A stretch of 64,000 nt of DNA from JBCFBK01 sp038562555 (GCA_038562555.1 JBCFBK010000008.1:1-64000), one strand, 5' to 3'. Counted from the stretch's first letter, positions 52,244 to 60,072 are shown. Made by a program: numbers and translations. The notes: generated by a model from the letters alone, not told the origin.

Positions 52244-52710
52244 TTTTCACTTGCGGGCCAGCTTCCGGCCTGACCGGCGTGTTCTCACCGGCTTATTGCT
52301 TTAGCGCTGCCTTTGAAGATACGCCGGTATGTCCTGGTTAAACCTGAAGTTATTCATCCTGAATTCAGTGCCTTCACCTTGTTTGAGCATGTTTTTATAC
52401 AGGATTTTGGTGGGAAACCAACGTCCCTGGACCTGAATGACCTCGCTTATTGTGGAGCGCTTGAGCAACTGACCGCTCTGGCAAAGAGTTCCTCTTTAAG
52501 GGCACAAAGCATTTTTTATCAACCCAAACTTTTCCAGAAGCATATGTGACATCAGGCGTTTTGGCTTTTAATTCGAGCCCCCATGTGTGGATCAGGTAGA
52601 TCCGTAATACAGAAAGATCTTTATAAAATCCTTATATCCGTCACTCAAATCTTTATATCCTGTTTATAAAATCAGATGCAACTTTACCGTCAACATTGAA
52701 GAGTGAAGAG
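52244..52710. other. 467-bp region between the Trk operon and the third TrkH gene
   Basis: It holds GC-rich inverted words (GGCC...GGCC, CCGG...CCGG) at 52258-52292, an open frame at 52313-52549 lacking an ATG (78 codons, coding-like composition but no recognised family; possibly a remnant), and an A-B-B-A array of AT-rich repeats at 52620-52673. No -7 consensus is seen before the TrkH gene. Confidence 0.4.
52620..52673 (+). repeat. A-B-B-A direct repeats upstream of the third TrkH gene
   Basis: TTTATAAAATC occurs at 52620-52630 and 52663-52673, and TTATATCC at 52632-52639 and 52653-52660, in the same orientation, so the order is A-B-B-A. The array ends 37 bp before the ATG at 52711. Such ordered copies suggest regulator binding sites. 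Confidence 0.5.
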
Positions 52711-54285
52711 ATGAAGAGCGACACGTATAAAATTGTATTAAAACAAACCGGGAGCCTGTTCATTTTGCTGGGAATTATTGTTGCCCTTCCCGCGCTTGTT
52801 GCGGCTATTTATGCTGAATGGTATTCTGCTGCCGGTTTTTTGCTGTCCGGATTGATTACATCGGGTACCGGATTTGCTTTGTACCGTGGGTTTTATCATT
52901 CAGAGGAGGTCCGCTACAACCAGGCCCTGATTGTAGCGGCATTCGGATGGTTGGCCATCACACTAATGGGCGGATTGCCTTTTTTCCTGATCGCGTGGAT
53001 CACACCGGTCGAAGTAATGGACCAATTTATCCCGGCGGGTTCGAATTATACCTTCTCAAGTTTGTTGTATTTCAGAAATTTTCTGCACTGTTTTTTTGAG
53101 AGCATGAGTGCCTATACCACGACAGGACTTTCAATGGCCGTTCATGAACCCTCGGTGGGTAAAGGTGTGCTGTTTTACCGTTCCCTGGCACAATGGGTAG
53201 GCGGAGCAGGATTCATTGTTATGGTCCTGGCTGTTTTAAAGCAAACCTCGGGAAGGGGGGCTATGTTGTTATACGGATCCGAATCAACCGGGGAACGGTT
53301 AAAACCTAAAGTGATTGAAACGGCCAGGGCCATTTGGAAGGTTTACTTATTCATCACCTTATTTTCTGTCATTTATTTAATCGTTGGAACCTGGCTTATC
53401 TTACCGGACTATCCCTTAACTGAGAATATTTTTGACTCGGTAAACCATGCGATGGCAGGACAGTCGACCGGAGGGTTCAGTACGCTGGACGACAGTATTG
53501 CCACGTATAATTCACCTGCCATGGACATGCTTTATTTGTTGCCCATGATCCTGGGATCGTTCTCCATCATTTTTTATTATAAAGTGATCTATCAAAAGAA
53601 ATTCAGTGAATTCTGGAATGATATCCAAACCCGTTCGTTGCTGATTGCTTTTTTATTGGGTAGTGCAGTCCAGTCTTTTTTGCTTTTCCGGGCCGACGTT
53701 GTTCCGGATCCTGTTCGTGAAGGAGTTTTCCAGTTTATCAGTGCCATGTCGACAACAGGCTGGCAAACCTCCAATATCGGGAACTGGGACTGGCTATCAG
53801 TTGTTTTTATCGTGCTTACCGCTATGTTCGTTGGTGGGGCTGCCGGCGCAACGGTCGGCGGAATAAAAATGATCCGCGCCCTGCTGATCAAAAAAGCGCT
53901 TCAGTGGCAGGTCAATAAAGTTTTTCTCTCACCACACACGGTGAAAACGATCAGATTTAACGGAAAAACCTTATTACCCGAAGAAATGAACGAAGAATTT
54001 GCCAAAGCCGCGGCATTTGCCATCATTTTCTTTTTAATGGTACTTGGATCCTCACTGATCGGCGCTCTTTATACGCAGGGGAATTTCAGTTATGCAGATG
54101 CCTTATTTGAATCCGGATCTGCCCAGGGAACAGTGGGATTATCTTCGGGTATCACAGATCCGGGTATGCCCTGGGTACTGGAGCTTGTGTATATTTTTCA
54201 GATGTGGACCGGAAGGCTGGAAATTATCCCGGTGTTTGCATTAATACGGGCTTTTATCTGGGGAACAAATCCCCAAAAAATGTAA
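52711..54285 (+). CDS. TrkH-family potassium uptake protein, copy 3
   Basis: A 524-residue TrkH/KtrB-type membrane protein with pore loops SAYTTTGLSMAVHE, GQSTGGFSTLDDS, SAMSTTGWQTSNIG and GTVGLSSGITDPG. The third loop has Trp in place of the usual Phe after TTG. The frame starts five codons earlier at a TTG; the ATG at 52711 is chosen. It lies apart from the first Trk operon by 470 bp and directly upstream of the KdpD-like kinase. Confidence 0.9.
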   Translation: MKSDTYKIVLKQTGSLFILLGIIVALPALVAAIYAEWYSAAGFLLSGLITSGTGFALYRGFYHSEEVRYNQALIVAAFGWLAITLMGGLPFFLIAWITPVEVMDQFIPAGSNYTFSSLLYFRNFLHCFFESMSAYTTTGLSMAVHEPSVGKGVLFYRSLAQWVGGAGFIVMVLAVLKQTSGRGAMLLYGSESTGERLKPKVIETARAIWKVYLFITLFSVIYLIVGTWLILPDYPLTENIFDSVNHAMAGQSTGGFSTLDDSIATYNSPAMDMLYLLPMILGSFSIIFYYKVIYQKKFSEFWNDIQTRSLLIAFLLGSAVQSFLLFRADVVPDPVREGVFQFISAMSTTGWQTSNIGNWDWLSVVFIVLTAMFVGGAAGATVGGIKMIRALLIKKALQWQVNKVFLSPHTVKTIRFNGKTLLPEEMNEEFAKAAAFAIIFFLMVLGSSLIGALYTQGNFSYADALFESGSAQGTVGLSSGITDPGMPWVLELVYIFQMWTGRLEIIPVFALIRAFIWGTNPQKM

Positions 54286-54318
54286 TAGTTTATAGATTAA
54301 GGTCACGGACCTGTTTAT

Positions 54319-54326
54319 TATTTTTG
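54319..54326 (+). promoter_or_regulatory. Putative -7 box of the KdpD-like kinase gene
   Basis: TATTTTTG is an exact TAnnTTTG match, 68 bp before the ATG at 54394. A short AGGTC/GACCT hairpin (54299-54312) just upstream may end the TrkH transcript. Confidence 0.45.
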
Positions 54327-54393
54327 TTATCACTTCTCTTATCGTTTATTAGAAGACAGAAATACGACAACAATTATTGCATAGTACTTAAAA

Positions 54394-55932
54394 ATGAAGA
54401 TGACTGAAACGAACAAAATAAGACAAATATCCTTCCTGACCTTTATTTCACAGGCTAACCATTACGTTCTTTCCGTCATTGTCATTGGATTTACGGTTTT
54501 ATTGTGCATTCCGCTTTCAGGCTCGCAAGGATACCACCTGGTCTCTTTCATATTACTTTTTGTCGTCTCTGTTCTGGCGACATTTATGAATATTGGACCA
54601 ATTTTACTCGCTTCGACATTGAGCTCTTTGGTCTGGAACTTCTTTTTTATCCCTCCCCATTATACCTTCCATATTGAAAAAACAGAAGACATCCTGATGT
54701 TTGGCATATTCTTTACCATTGCGCTGGTTAATGGTGTTCTGACAACGCGGGTGCGTAAACAGGAAAGACTGGCCCGAAACAGGGAAGAACGCACCAACGC
54801 CTTGTTCCAGCTCACAAGAGAGCTTTCGAAAGCAATCGGAACCGGCGAAATACTGCAAGTGGCCAGGCGGGAAATTAAGAAACATTTCGCTGTTGATCCG
54901 TCCTTTATTTTACAGGACGGAAACAGTAATTTGCCTGCTTTCGATCAGCTTCAAAAAGAGGCGGGTCTGCTTTCCCAGAATGATTTTCTCCCGGCAAAAT
55001 GGGTTTTTGAATATTCACAAAAGGCAGGTAAGTATACAAATACACTTTCTTCACATGAGAATACCTGCTATCCGTTGACAGGCTCACGGCTAAACCCCGG
55101 CGTGCTGATCGTAAAACATACAAGGCCGTTCACCGGGGATAAAAACATTTTTTGGGATACTTTCCTGACTCAAATTTCCAATTCACTTGAACGCGAATTT
55201 CTGGAAGAATTAGCCAAGAAAGCCCGGTTTCTGGATGAGTCGGACAGGTTATACAAAACCTTGTTTAATTCCATATCCCATGAATTAAGAATACCAGTCT
55301 CAACGATTTTAGGAGCTTCCGACGCCTTATTGAGTAATGATCATTCGGAAAACACCCGTTCGGCCTTGTATAATGAAATATTAAACGCTTCGGTGCGGCT
55401 AAACCGGTTAATCGAAAACCTGCTAAACATGTCACGCCTGGAAAGCGGACGGCTTTCCGTTCGCCTGGACTGGTATGATATCAATGATCTGGTGAACAAA
55501 GTAACTGAAGATTTGAAGGATGAATTAAAACCGTTTACGCTGGTAGTGGCCGTTCCCGACGATATGCCGCTGGTTTGGATCGACTTTGGACTGATGGAAC
55601 AGGTTTTGTATAATCTTTTATATAATGCCTGTCAGCATGCTCCTGCCACATCAGATATCGGCCTGAATATTTGCCACAGGAACAAAGAACTGATCATAGA
55701 AATTCTGGACCGGGGGCCGGGATTTTCGGAAGAGGCCCTAAGGAATGTCTTTAAGAAGTTCTTCCGGGTTGAGAACAGTAAAACCGGGGGACTGGGACTG
55801 GGCCTTTCTATTGTGAAAGGCTTTGTTGATGCACATAAGGGATCTGTATCGGTTGAAAACAGGAAGGACCGCGGAGCTAAATTTACGATCAGGATCCCTT
55901 CGGAATTAGTGAACGAAACGATCGCGACATGA
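54394..55932 (+). CDS. KdpD-like sensor histidine kinase lacking the KdpD sensor domain
   Basis: A 512-residue kinase. Four N-terminal membrane helices carry the DUF4118 pattern of KdpD (LSSLVWNFFFIPPHYTFHIEK). A GAF-like region follows (about 125-270), then HisKA with the phosphorylated His in NSISHELRIPVSTI and an ATPase domain (NLLYNACQHAP, GGLGLGLSIVKGF). The ~370-residue cytosolic KdpD plus USP region found in E. coli KdpD is absent. That part may be encoded separately, beyond the window, or not be needed. KdpE follows 70 bp downstream. It should control kdpFABC in response to potassium limitation. Confidence 0.9.
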   Translation: MKMTETNKIRQISFLTFISQANHYVLSVIVIGFTVLLCIPLSGSQGYHLVSFILLFVVSVLATFMNIGPILLASTLSSLVWNFFFIPPHYTFHIEKTEDILMFGIFFTIALVNGVLTTRVRKQERLARNREERTNALFQLTRELSKAIGTGEILQVARREIKKHFAVDPSFILQDGNSNLPAFDQLQKEAGLLSQNDFLPAKWVFEYSQKAGKYTNTLSSHENTCYPLTGSRLNPGVLIVKHTRPFTGDKNIFWDTFLTQISNSLEREFLEELAKKARFLDESDRLYKTLFNSISHELRIPVSTILGASDALLSNDHSENTRSALYNEILNASVRLNRLIENLLNMSRLESGRLSVRLDWYDINDLVNKVTEDLKDELKPFTLVVAVPDDMPLVWIDFGLMEQVLYNLLYNACQHAPATSDIGLNICHRNKELIIEILDRGPGFSEEALRNVFKKFFRVENSKTGGLGLGLSIVKGFVDAHKGSVSVENRKDRGAKFTIRIPSELVNETIAT

Positions 55933-55933
55933 A

Positions 55934-55993
55934 CGTTTCGATTGAGCGAGTGCAAAGACAAGTTTGCTTGAGCTTTGCCGAGCGTGAGAAACG
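55934..55993. repeat. Nested hairpin between the KdpD-like and KdpE genes
   Basis: Concentric inverted repeats: outer CGTTTC (55934-55939) with GAAACG (55988-55993), middle GCAAAG (55952-55957) with CTTTGC (55973-55978), inner CAAG (55959-55962) with CTTG (55967-55970) around a TTTG loop. It is not followed by a T-run, so it is not an ordinary terminator. Confidence 0.55.
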
Positions 55994-56002
55994 ACTAATG
56001 AA

Positions 56003-56686
56003 ATGAACGAAAAAGAGACCATACTAATCATTGACGATGAACTTCCGATCCGCCGGCTGCTTGAGATAACCCTTTCGGCCAGCGGATATAAAGTAATTCA
56101 TTCGCCAACCGGCAGGGAAGGTTTGATGGATGCCGCAACGCACCATCCTTCCCTGATCATCCTTGACCTGGGTTTACCCGATGCCGACGGAAAGGAGATT
56201 TTGAAAAAATTGCGGGAATGGTTTTTCAAACCGGTGATCATTCTGTCGGTGCGTGACTCGGAAGATGAAATTATTGCTGCGCTGGATAATGGCGCCAATG
56301 ATTATCTTACCAAACCTTTCAGAAGCGGGGAGTTGCTCGCCCGAATACGGGCCACGATCAGGTCGTCCGAAAAGAAAAAGGATGATCCTGTTTTGGAATT
56401 CGGAACGCTTAGCATTGACATACTGAATCATATTGTAAAGAAAAATAACGAAGTACTGAAACTGACATCGACAGAGTTTTCCCTGCTGCATCTGCTGGCC
56501 AGAAACCAGGGACGGGTGCTGACGCATCAATATATCCTCAAGGAGGTTTGGGGATACGGCTACATGGAACAAACGCAATACCTGCGGGTATTCGTGGCAC
56601 AATTAAGGAAAAAGATCGAAGACAATCCGTCAAAACCGAAACTGTTGATCACGGAATCCGGAATTGGTTACCGGTTTGGAGAGTAA
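56003..56686 (+). CDS. kdpE: Response regulator KdpE
   Basis: A 227-residue OmpR/PhoB-type regulator. The receiver begins ILIIDDELPIRRLLEITL with the phosphoacceptor in LIILDLGLPDADG and Lys in YLTKPFRSGELLARIRA; the winged-helix domain contains LTSTEFSLLHLLARNQGRVL and GYGYMEQTQYLRVFVAQLRKK. This sequence pattern and its position behind the KdpD-like kinase identify KdpE, the activator of the kdp operon. The second sigma-54 regulator starts about 70 bp after its stop. Confidence 0.93.
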   Translation: MNEKETILIIDDELPIRRLLEITLSASGYKVIHSPTGREGLMDAATHHPSLIILDLGLPDADGKEILKKLREWFFKPVIILSVRDSEDEIIAALDNGANDYLTKPFRSGELLARIRATIRSSEKKKDDPVLEFGTLSIDILNHIVKKNNEVLKLTSTEFSLLHLLARNQGRVLTHQYILKEVWGYGYMEQTQYLRVFVAQLRKKIEDNPSKPKLLITESGIGYRFGE

Positions 56687-56757
56687 GCAGGAAAAAGTCG
56701 TGAGTCGTAAGAAAGAAATTGCTATCTGGTTATGTGGCTGGGGAAAAAGAATCGTAT

Positions 56758-58104
56758 ATGAAGAAAATTTTGATCATCGATGACGAAATCAAAATCAGAG
56801 AATTACTGTCCCGGATTATGTCCCTTGAAGGATTTGAGGTATTTCAGGCAGCTGATTGCAGCACAGGATTAAAAAAACTGAGTCAGACAGATATCGATGT
56901 CGTGCTTTGTGATGTAAAACTGCCCGATGGAAATGGTGTTGAGCTTATCAAACAAATTAAAACAGGATACCCGCTGACTGAAGTCATATTACTGACTGCT
57001 TACGGCAATATTTCCGATGGTGTACAAGCCATGAAGAACGGCGCCTTTGATTATATTACCAAGGGTGACGACAACAATAAAATCATACCATTGCTCTTCC
57101 GGGCTTCCGAAAAGGCAGAACTGTCAAAACGGGTAAAACACCTGGAAAAACAACTGAACGAGAAATATTCGTTTGATAGCATCATTGGCAAATCAAAAGC
57201 AATTCAGGAAACTGTTGAATTGGCCAGGAAAGTGGCCGTAACCGATACCACTGTTCTGCTTACAGGCGAAACAGGAACAGGGAAAGAGGTGTTCGCACAA
57301 TCCATCCACCAGGCGGGTAACCGCAGGAATAAAAATTTTGTTGCCATCAATTGTTCTGCATTTGGCAGGGACCTTTTAGAAAGCGAAATGTTCGGACATA
57401 AAACAGGTGCATTTACCGGCGCTGTAAAAGACCGGAAAGGACTTTTTGAAGAAGCCGGCGACGGGACAATTTTTCTGGACGAGATAGGCGAAATGGCTTT
57501 AGACTTGCAGACCAAGCTGCTCAGGGTCATTGAAACAGGTGAATTTTTGAAAGTTGGCGAAACAAAGCCTTCAAAAGTGAACGTCCGGATCATCGCTGCT
57601 ACCAACCGCGATCTGCGAAATGAAATTGAAACAGGACATTTCAGGGAAGATCTGTTTTACCGTTTGTCCGTATTTCAGATTAAATTGCCGGCACTGAGGG
57701 AGAGGGTGGCCGATATTGAACTGTTGGCAGAACAATTTGCGCAGGTATTTACAGCCAGGACCGGTAAAAAAATCAAATCCCTTTCGTCCGGCTTTTTGCA
57801 GGCGCTCAAGCTGCATCAATGGCCTGGAAATATCCGGGAGCTCAAGAACGTGATCGAGCGGAGCGTGATCCTGTCCACATCTGATGAATTGACCGTGGGT
57901 ACTTTACCTTCCGAGCTACAGACAAACCTTCCTCCGGTGATCAGGGAGAATAAACAATTTTCTGCTTTTGAACTGGCCAGCGCCGAAAAGATCCATATTC
58001 AGAAGGTGCTCAACTATACCAATGGTAACAAAACCGAAACTGCCCGGCTGCTCAACATCGCCCTTACCACCCTCTACAGGAAAATTGAGGAATATGGGTT
58101 ATAA
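56758..58104 (+). CDS. Sigma-54-dependent response regulator (NtrC family), copy 2
   Basis: A 448-residue enhancer-binding protein with the same layout as the one at 44800: receiver (KILIIDDEIKIRELLSRIM, Asp in VLCDVKLPDGNGV), AAA+ domain (GETGTGKEVFAQ, GAFTGAVKDRKG, DEIGEMALDLQTKLLRVIE) and a Fis-type helix-turn-helix (GNKTETARLLNIALTTLYRKI). Both share the unusual FDYITKGD segment at the end of the receiver. I use the ATG at 56758; the upstream 13 residues are not family-like. Placed between KdpE and the kdp operon, it is a plausible kdp activator. Confidence 0.93.
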   Translation: MKKILIIDDEIKIRELLSRIMSLEGFEVFQAADCSTGLKKLSQTDIDVVLCDVKLPDGNGVELIKQIKTGYPLTEVILLTAYGNISDGVQAMKNGAFDYITKGDDNNKIIPLLFRASEKAELSKRVKHLEKQLNEKYSFDSIIGKSKAIQETVELARKVAVTDTTVLLTGETGTGKEVFAQSIHQAGNRRNKNFVAINCSAFGRDLLESEMFGHKTGAFTGAVKDRKGLFEEAGDGTIFLDEIGEMALDLQTKLLRVIETGEFLKVGETKPSKVNVRIIAATNRDLRNEIETGHFREDLFYRLSVFQIKLPALRERVADIELLAEQFAQVFTARTGKKIKSLSSGFLQALKLHQWPGNIRELKNVIERSVILSTSDELTVGTLPSELQTNLPPVIRENKQFSAFELASAEKIHIQKVLNYTNGNKTETARLLNIALTTLYRKIEEYGL

Positions 58105-58171
58105 ACGGTTGAAGTATGGTCCCGTAACTGCAGGTTATTTTTCTGATTAACCTTAAATTTCGGTTATACTA

Positions 58172-58196
58172 CAAATGGTTGTTAAAAAACAACTAT
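58172..58196. promoter_or_regulatory. GTTGTT/AACAAC palindrome
   Basis: GGTTGTTAAAAAACAACTA contains 6-bp inverted arms, GTTGTT and AACAAC, in the spacer upstream of the XRE-pentapeptide gene. With no T-run after it, an operator is more likely than a terminator. Confidence 0.4.
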
Positions 58197-58230
58197 AAAT
58201 AGCGGATTTACAACTAAGAGTGTCCGCGTT

Positions 58231-58265
58231 TTTGCTGATTCTGAAAGTTGACCGGCATATCTTTG
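58231..58265 (+). promoter_or_regulatory. Promoter of the XRE-pentapeptide gene
   Basis: TTTG at 58231-58234 and TATCTTTG at 58258-58265, 23 bp apart, match the Bacteroidota -33 and -7 elements. The leader to the ATG at 58301 is about 30 nt. Confidence 0.6.
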
Positions 58266-58300
58266 CTTTGTCGAAAAAATAAAAACAAAAAGATTTACTT

Positions 58301-59320
58301 ATGGAAGCTAAAATGATTGGCAGCAAAATTGCCGAAGCACGGAAGAAAATAAACATGTCGCAAGCCCAGCTTGCTGAACGTCTATTTTTTAGCGCGCAAG
58401 CAGTTGGAAAGTGGGAGCGTGGAGAATCAATGCCGGATATCATTACTTTTAACCGTCTGGCGGAAATTCTGGGTGTTGACCTCAATTATTTTTCGCAAAA
58501 CATACAATCTGCGGTCACTGAATCCGATCGGATGGCATCCGATGAAGCCTTGGCTAATCAATCGGCTGAATTGCCATCCGGAGAGCAGAAGAATAAGCTT
58601 AGCTGGGATATGTCGCGCGGGAACTGGGTGGACGCTGACTTTTCGGGGTTGAAAAATCTGCATGAAAAATTTGGTTCTTCCAACATGCAGCGTTGCAAGT
58701 TTAATGGTTCCGATTTATCGGGACTTCTTCTAAAAACCAATAATGTTGATAGCTGTGACTTTTCAGATTCCAACATCAGCAACAGCAGCATTCAAAGGTC
58801 CAACTTAGTTAAAAATATATTTAAGGGCTGTTCACTGAAAGAAACTGAATTTTCCGGAACCAATATAGACCGCTGCGATTTTTCCGGTGCCAATTTTACC
58901 GGAACTAAATTTTCAAAAAGCTTCATCTACAACTGCGATTTATCCGGTGCCGATTTTACCGGGGTGGTGATTAAATCTGGTGGTTTTACCGGCGTGGTGG
59001 CTAAATCAGGTGACTTAACGAAAAATACTAATGCTTTGTTGAACCACACCTCGTTTATTGATACGCAGATTGCCGATCTGGTTTTCACCGGTACATTGGA
59101 GAACTGCTACTTTGAGAACTGCATATTTACCCGAGTGACATTCCGGAATGCAACTTTTATTAACACTTTCTTTAAAAACAATGAAAAATTGAAACGAATC
59201 CGGTTTATAGACTGTCAAGCAGACCGGATGAGTTATGAATTCCTAAAACAAGGGAAAGCAGATTTGACCGGTATCACGTTGTTAACAACTGAAGGAGAAG
59301 CGACTGTTGAAAATGAATGA
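58301..59320 (+). CDS. XRE helix-turn-helix protein with pentapeptide-repeat domain
   Basis: A 339-residue fusion. Residues 6-62 are an XRE-type DNA-binding domain (GSKIAEARKKINMSQAQLAE, SAQAVGKWERGESMPD). From about residue 105 to 310 the protein is built of pentapeptide-like repeats with A/S-D/N-F/L patterns (CKFNGSDLSG, CDFSGANFTGTKFS, CDLSGADFTG), predicting a right-handed beta-helix. A small tandem duplication is seen in TGVVIKSGGFTGVVAKSGDL. The repeat domain may bind a partner or mimic nucleic acid; no ligand is known to me. Its own promoter lies upstream. Any link to the potassium genes is positional only. Confidence 0.87.
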   Translation: MEAKMIGSKIAEARKKINMSQAQLAERLFFSAQAVGKWERGESMPDIITFNRLAEILGVDLNYFSQNIQSAVTESDRMASDEALANQSAELPSGEQKNKLSWDMSRGNWVDADFSGLKNLHEKFGSSNMQRCKFNGSDLSGLLLKTNNVDSCDFSDSNISNSSIQRSNLVKNIFKGCSLKETEFSGTNIDRCDFSGANFTGTKFSKSFIYNCDLSGADFTGVVIKSGGFTGVVAKSGDLTKNTNALLNHTSFIDTQIADLVFTGTLENCYFENCIFTRVTFRNATFINTFFKNNEKLKRIRFIDCQADRMSYEFLKQGKADLTGITLLTTEGEATVENE

Positions 59321-59404
59321 TATCGCAAAATGGAATCGCCATCTTGGTGAAAGGGGTGAATAGCGTGAGCTCTTTTATCGAACTCGCGCTTAAACCCAAT
59401 ATAG

Positions 59405-59765
59405 CTAAGTGGCAACAAAAAAAAGCCGGTGGTCTTCGTGAGCGTCATGGATGTAAATACGGCGATCATTTTCGATCCGCTCCCGGCGCAGGTAATTATA
59501 CGAATAGGCCTCATTACAACAGTCCATATAAGGGGTTAGATCGCTGGTGCTGTCAACCGCTATTGACGTTTTCTTTCAAATATAATTTTGGTCAAAATTG
59601 CACTCAACTGTAACGTCAGCAAACCGTTCAACAAATGAGCTTCTTCAGTCTTTTTTCATCGAAGAAAGTGGTCACATCTTCCCTTGACATGCCTAAAACG
59701 CTCTGCGACGTATCCACCTCGCTGTCATCCCAATATTTCCCACCTAACAGCTGGCAGCTAATAGC
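59405..59765 (-). pseudogene. Possible decayed gene remnant
   Basis: Three adjoining minus-strand segments have protein-like composition in different frames. 59765-59628 reads GGKYWDDSEVDTSQSVLG then MSREDVTTFFDEKRLKKLIC and stops. 59627-59405 contains an in-frame TGA at 59576-59578, then 50 open codons (for example NEAYSYNYLRRERIENDRR). Frame would be kept past a run of eight A (59417-59424) if one base were missing. No family is recognised, and chance open frames are possible. Confidence 0.3.
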
Positions 59766-59780
59766 TCAAAGCTGTTGAAG
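59725..59780. repeat. AGCT-rich intergenic repeat (copy e)
   Basis: Words CTAACAGCT, GGCAGCTAATAGCTC and AAAGCTGTTGAAGCTC form overlapping palindromes around AGCT. CTAACAGCT is shared with spacers near 15785 and 28970, and AGCTAATAGCT with the latter. Confidence 0.45.
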
Positions 59781-59873
59781 CTCTTTCAAAATGCAAGCCG
59801 TAACCTTAGCAAAACGATAGGGTTTAGACTCCCCAAAATTTAAAATCTACACAAATCACACTGATTTATAGTC

Positions 59874-59924
59874 AAATGTAAACCTTCCGAATAAGGCGGA
59901 ATAGAAATTGGCATGTCATAACCG
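59874..59924 (+). promoter_or_regulatory. Candidate sigma-54-type element upstream of kdp
   Basis: TGGCATGTCATAACCG (59909-59924) has a good -24 half (TGGCATG, identical to that at 46291) but a poor -12 half. AAATGTAA at 59874-59881 repeats the word found twice upstream of 46291. The predicted start would be only about 8 nt before the first small gene, so this is tentative. Confidence 0.28.
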
Positions 59925-59942
59925 AATTTAAAACTGAGGATT

Positions 59943-60026
59943 ATGACAACATTCATTCTTATTACGGGCGGAGTTTTGGTCTTCGCATTACTGTTTAAGT
60001 CGATTGATTTTTTTGAAAGAATATAA
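59943..60026 (+). CDS. 27-residue membrane micro-protein ahead of kdpF
   Basis: ATG-initiated, 27 codons, preceded by GAGG at a suitable distance. One hydrophobic helix (TFILITGGVLVFALLF) is followed by KSIDFFERI. It resembles KdpF in size and topology but lacks the YLVYxLxxPExx motif, which is in the next small gene. It may be an additional small subunit or regulator of the Kdp pump. A further 9-codon frame (60032-60061) lies between the two. Confidence 0.6.
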   Translation: MTTFILITGGVLVFALLFKSIDFFERI

Positions 60027-60072
60027 AAGTCATGGAAACAAAAATTCAGAAAACGATCTAAAAATTAAAATT

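Larger units (their letters stand above)
59321..59942. other. 622-bp region before the kdp operon
   Basis: It contains broken coding-like frames on the minus strand (59405-59765), an AGCT-rich repeat (59725-59780) and a candidate kdp promoter (59874-59924). No intact gene is convincing. The plus-strand frame at 59317-59613 overlaps the pentapeptide gene stop and looks non-coding. Confidence 0.5.

Noticed and set aside
58200..58236. Hairpin GCGGA/TCCGC followed by TTTTT as a terminator for the second NtrC-type gene
   Set aside because: The stem is only 5 bp with a long loop and overlaps the -33 element of the next gene; too weak to list as a terminator.
59317..59613. Plus-strand 98-codon frame after the pentapeptide gene
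   Set aside because: It starts within the stop region of the previous gene, has no family-like sequence, and the opposite strand looks more protein-like.
60032..60061. Nine-codon frame METKIQKTI between the kdp small genes
   Set aside because: Too short to support as a gene on its own; noted only as part of the kdp leader.
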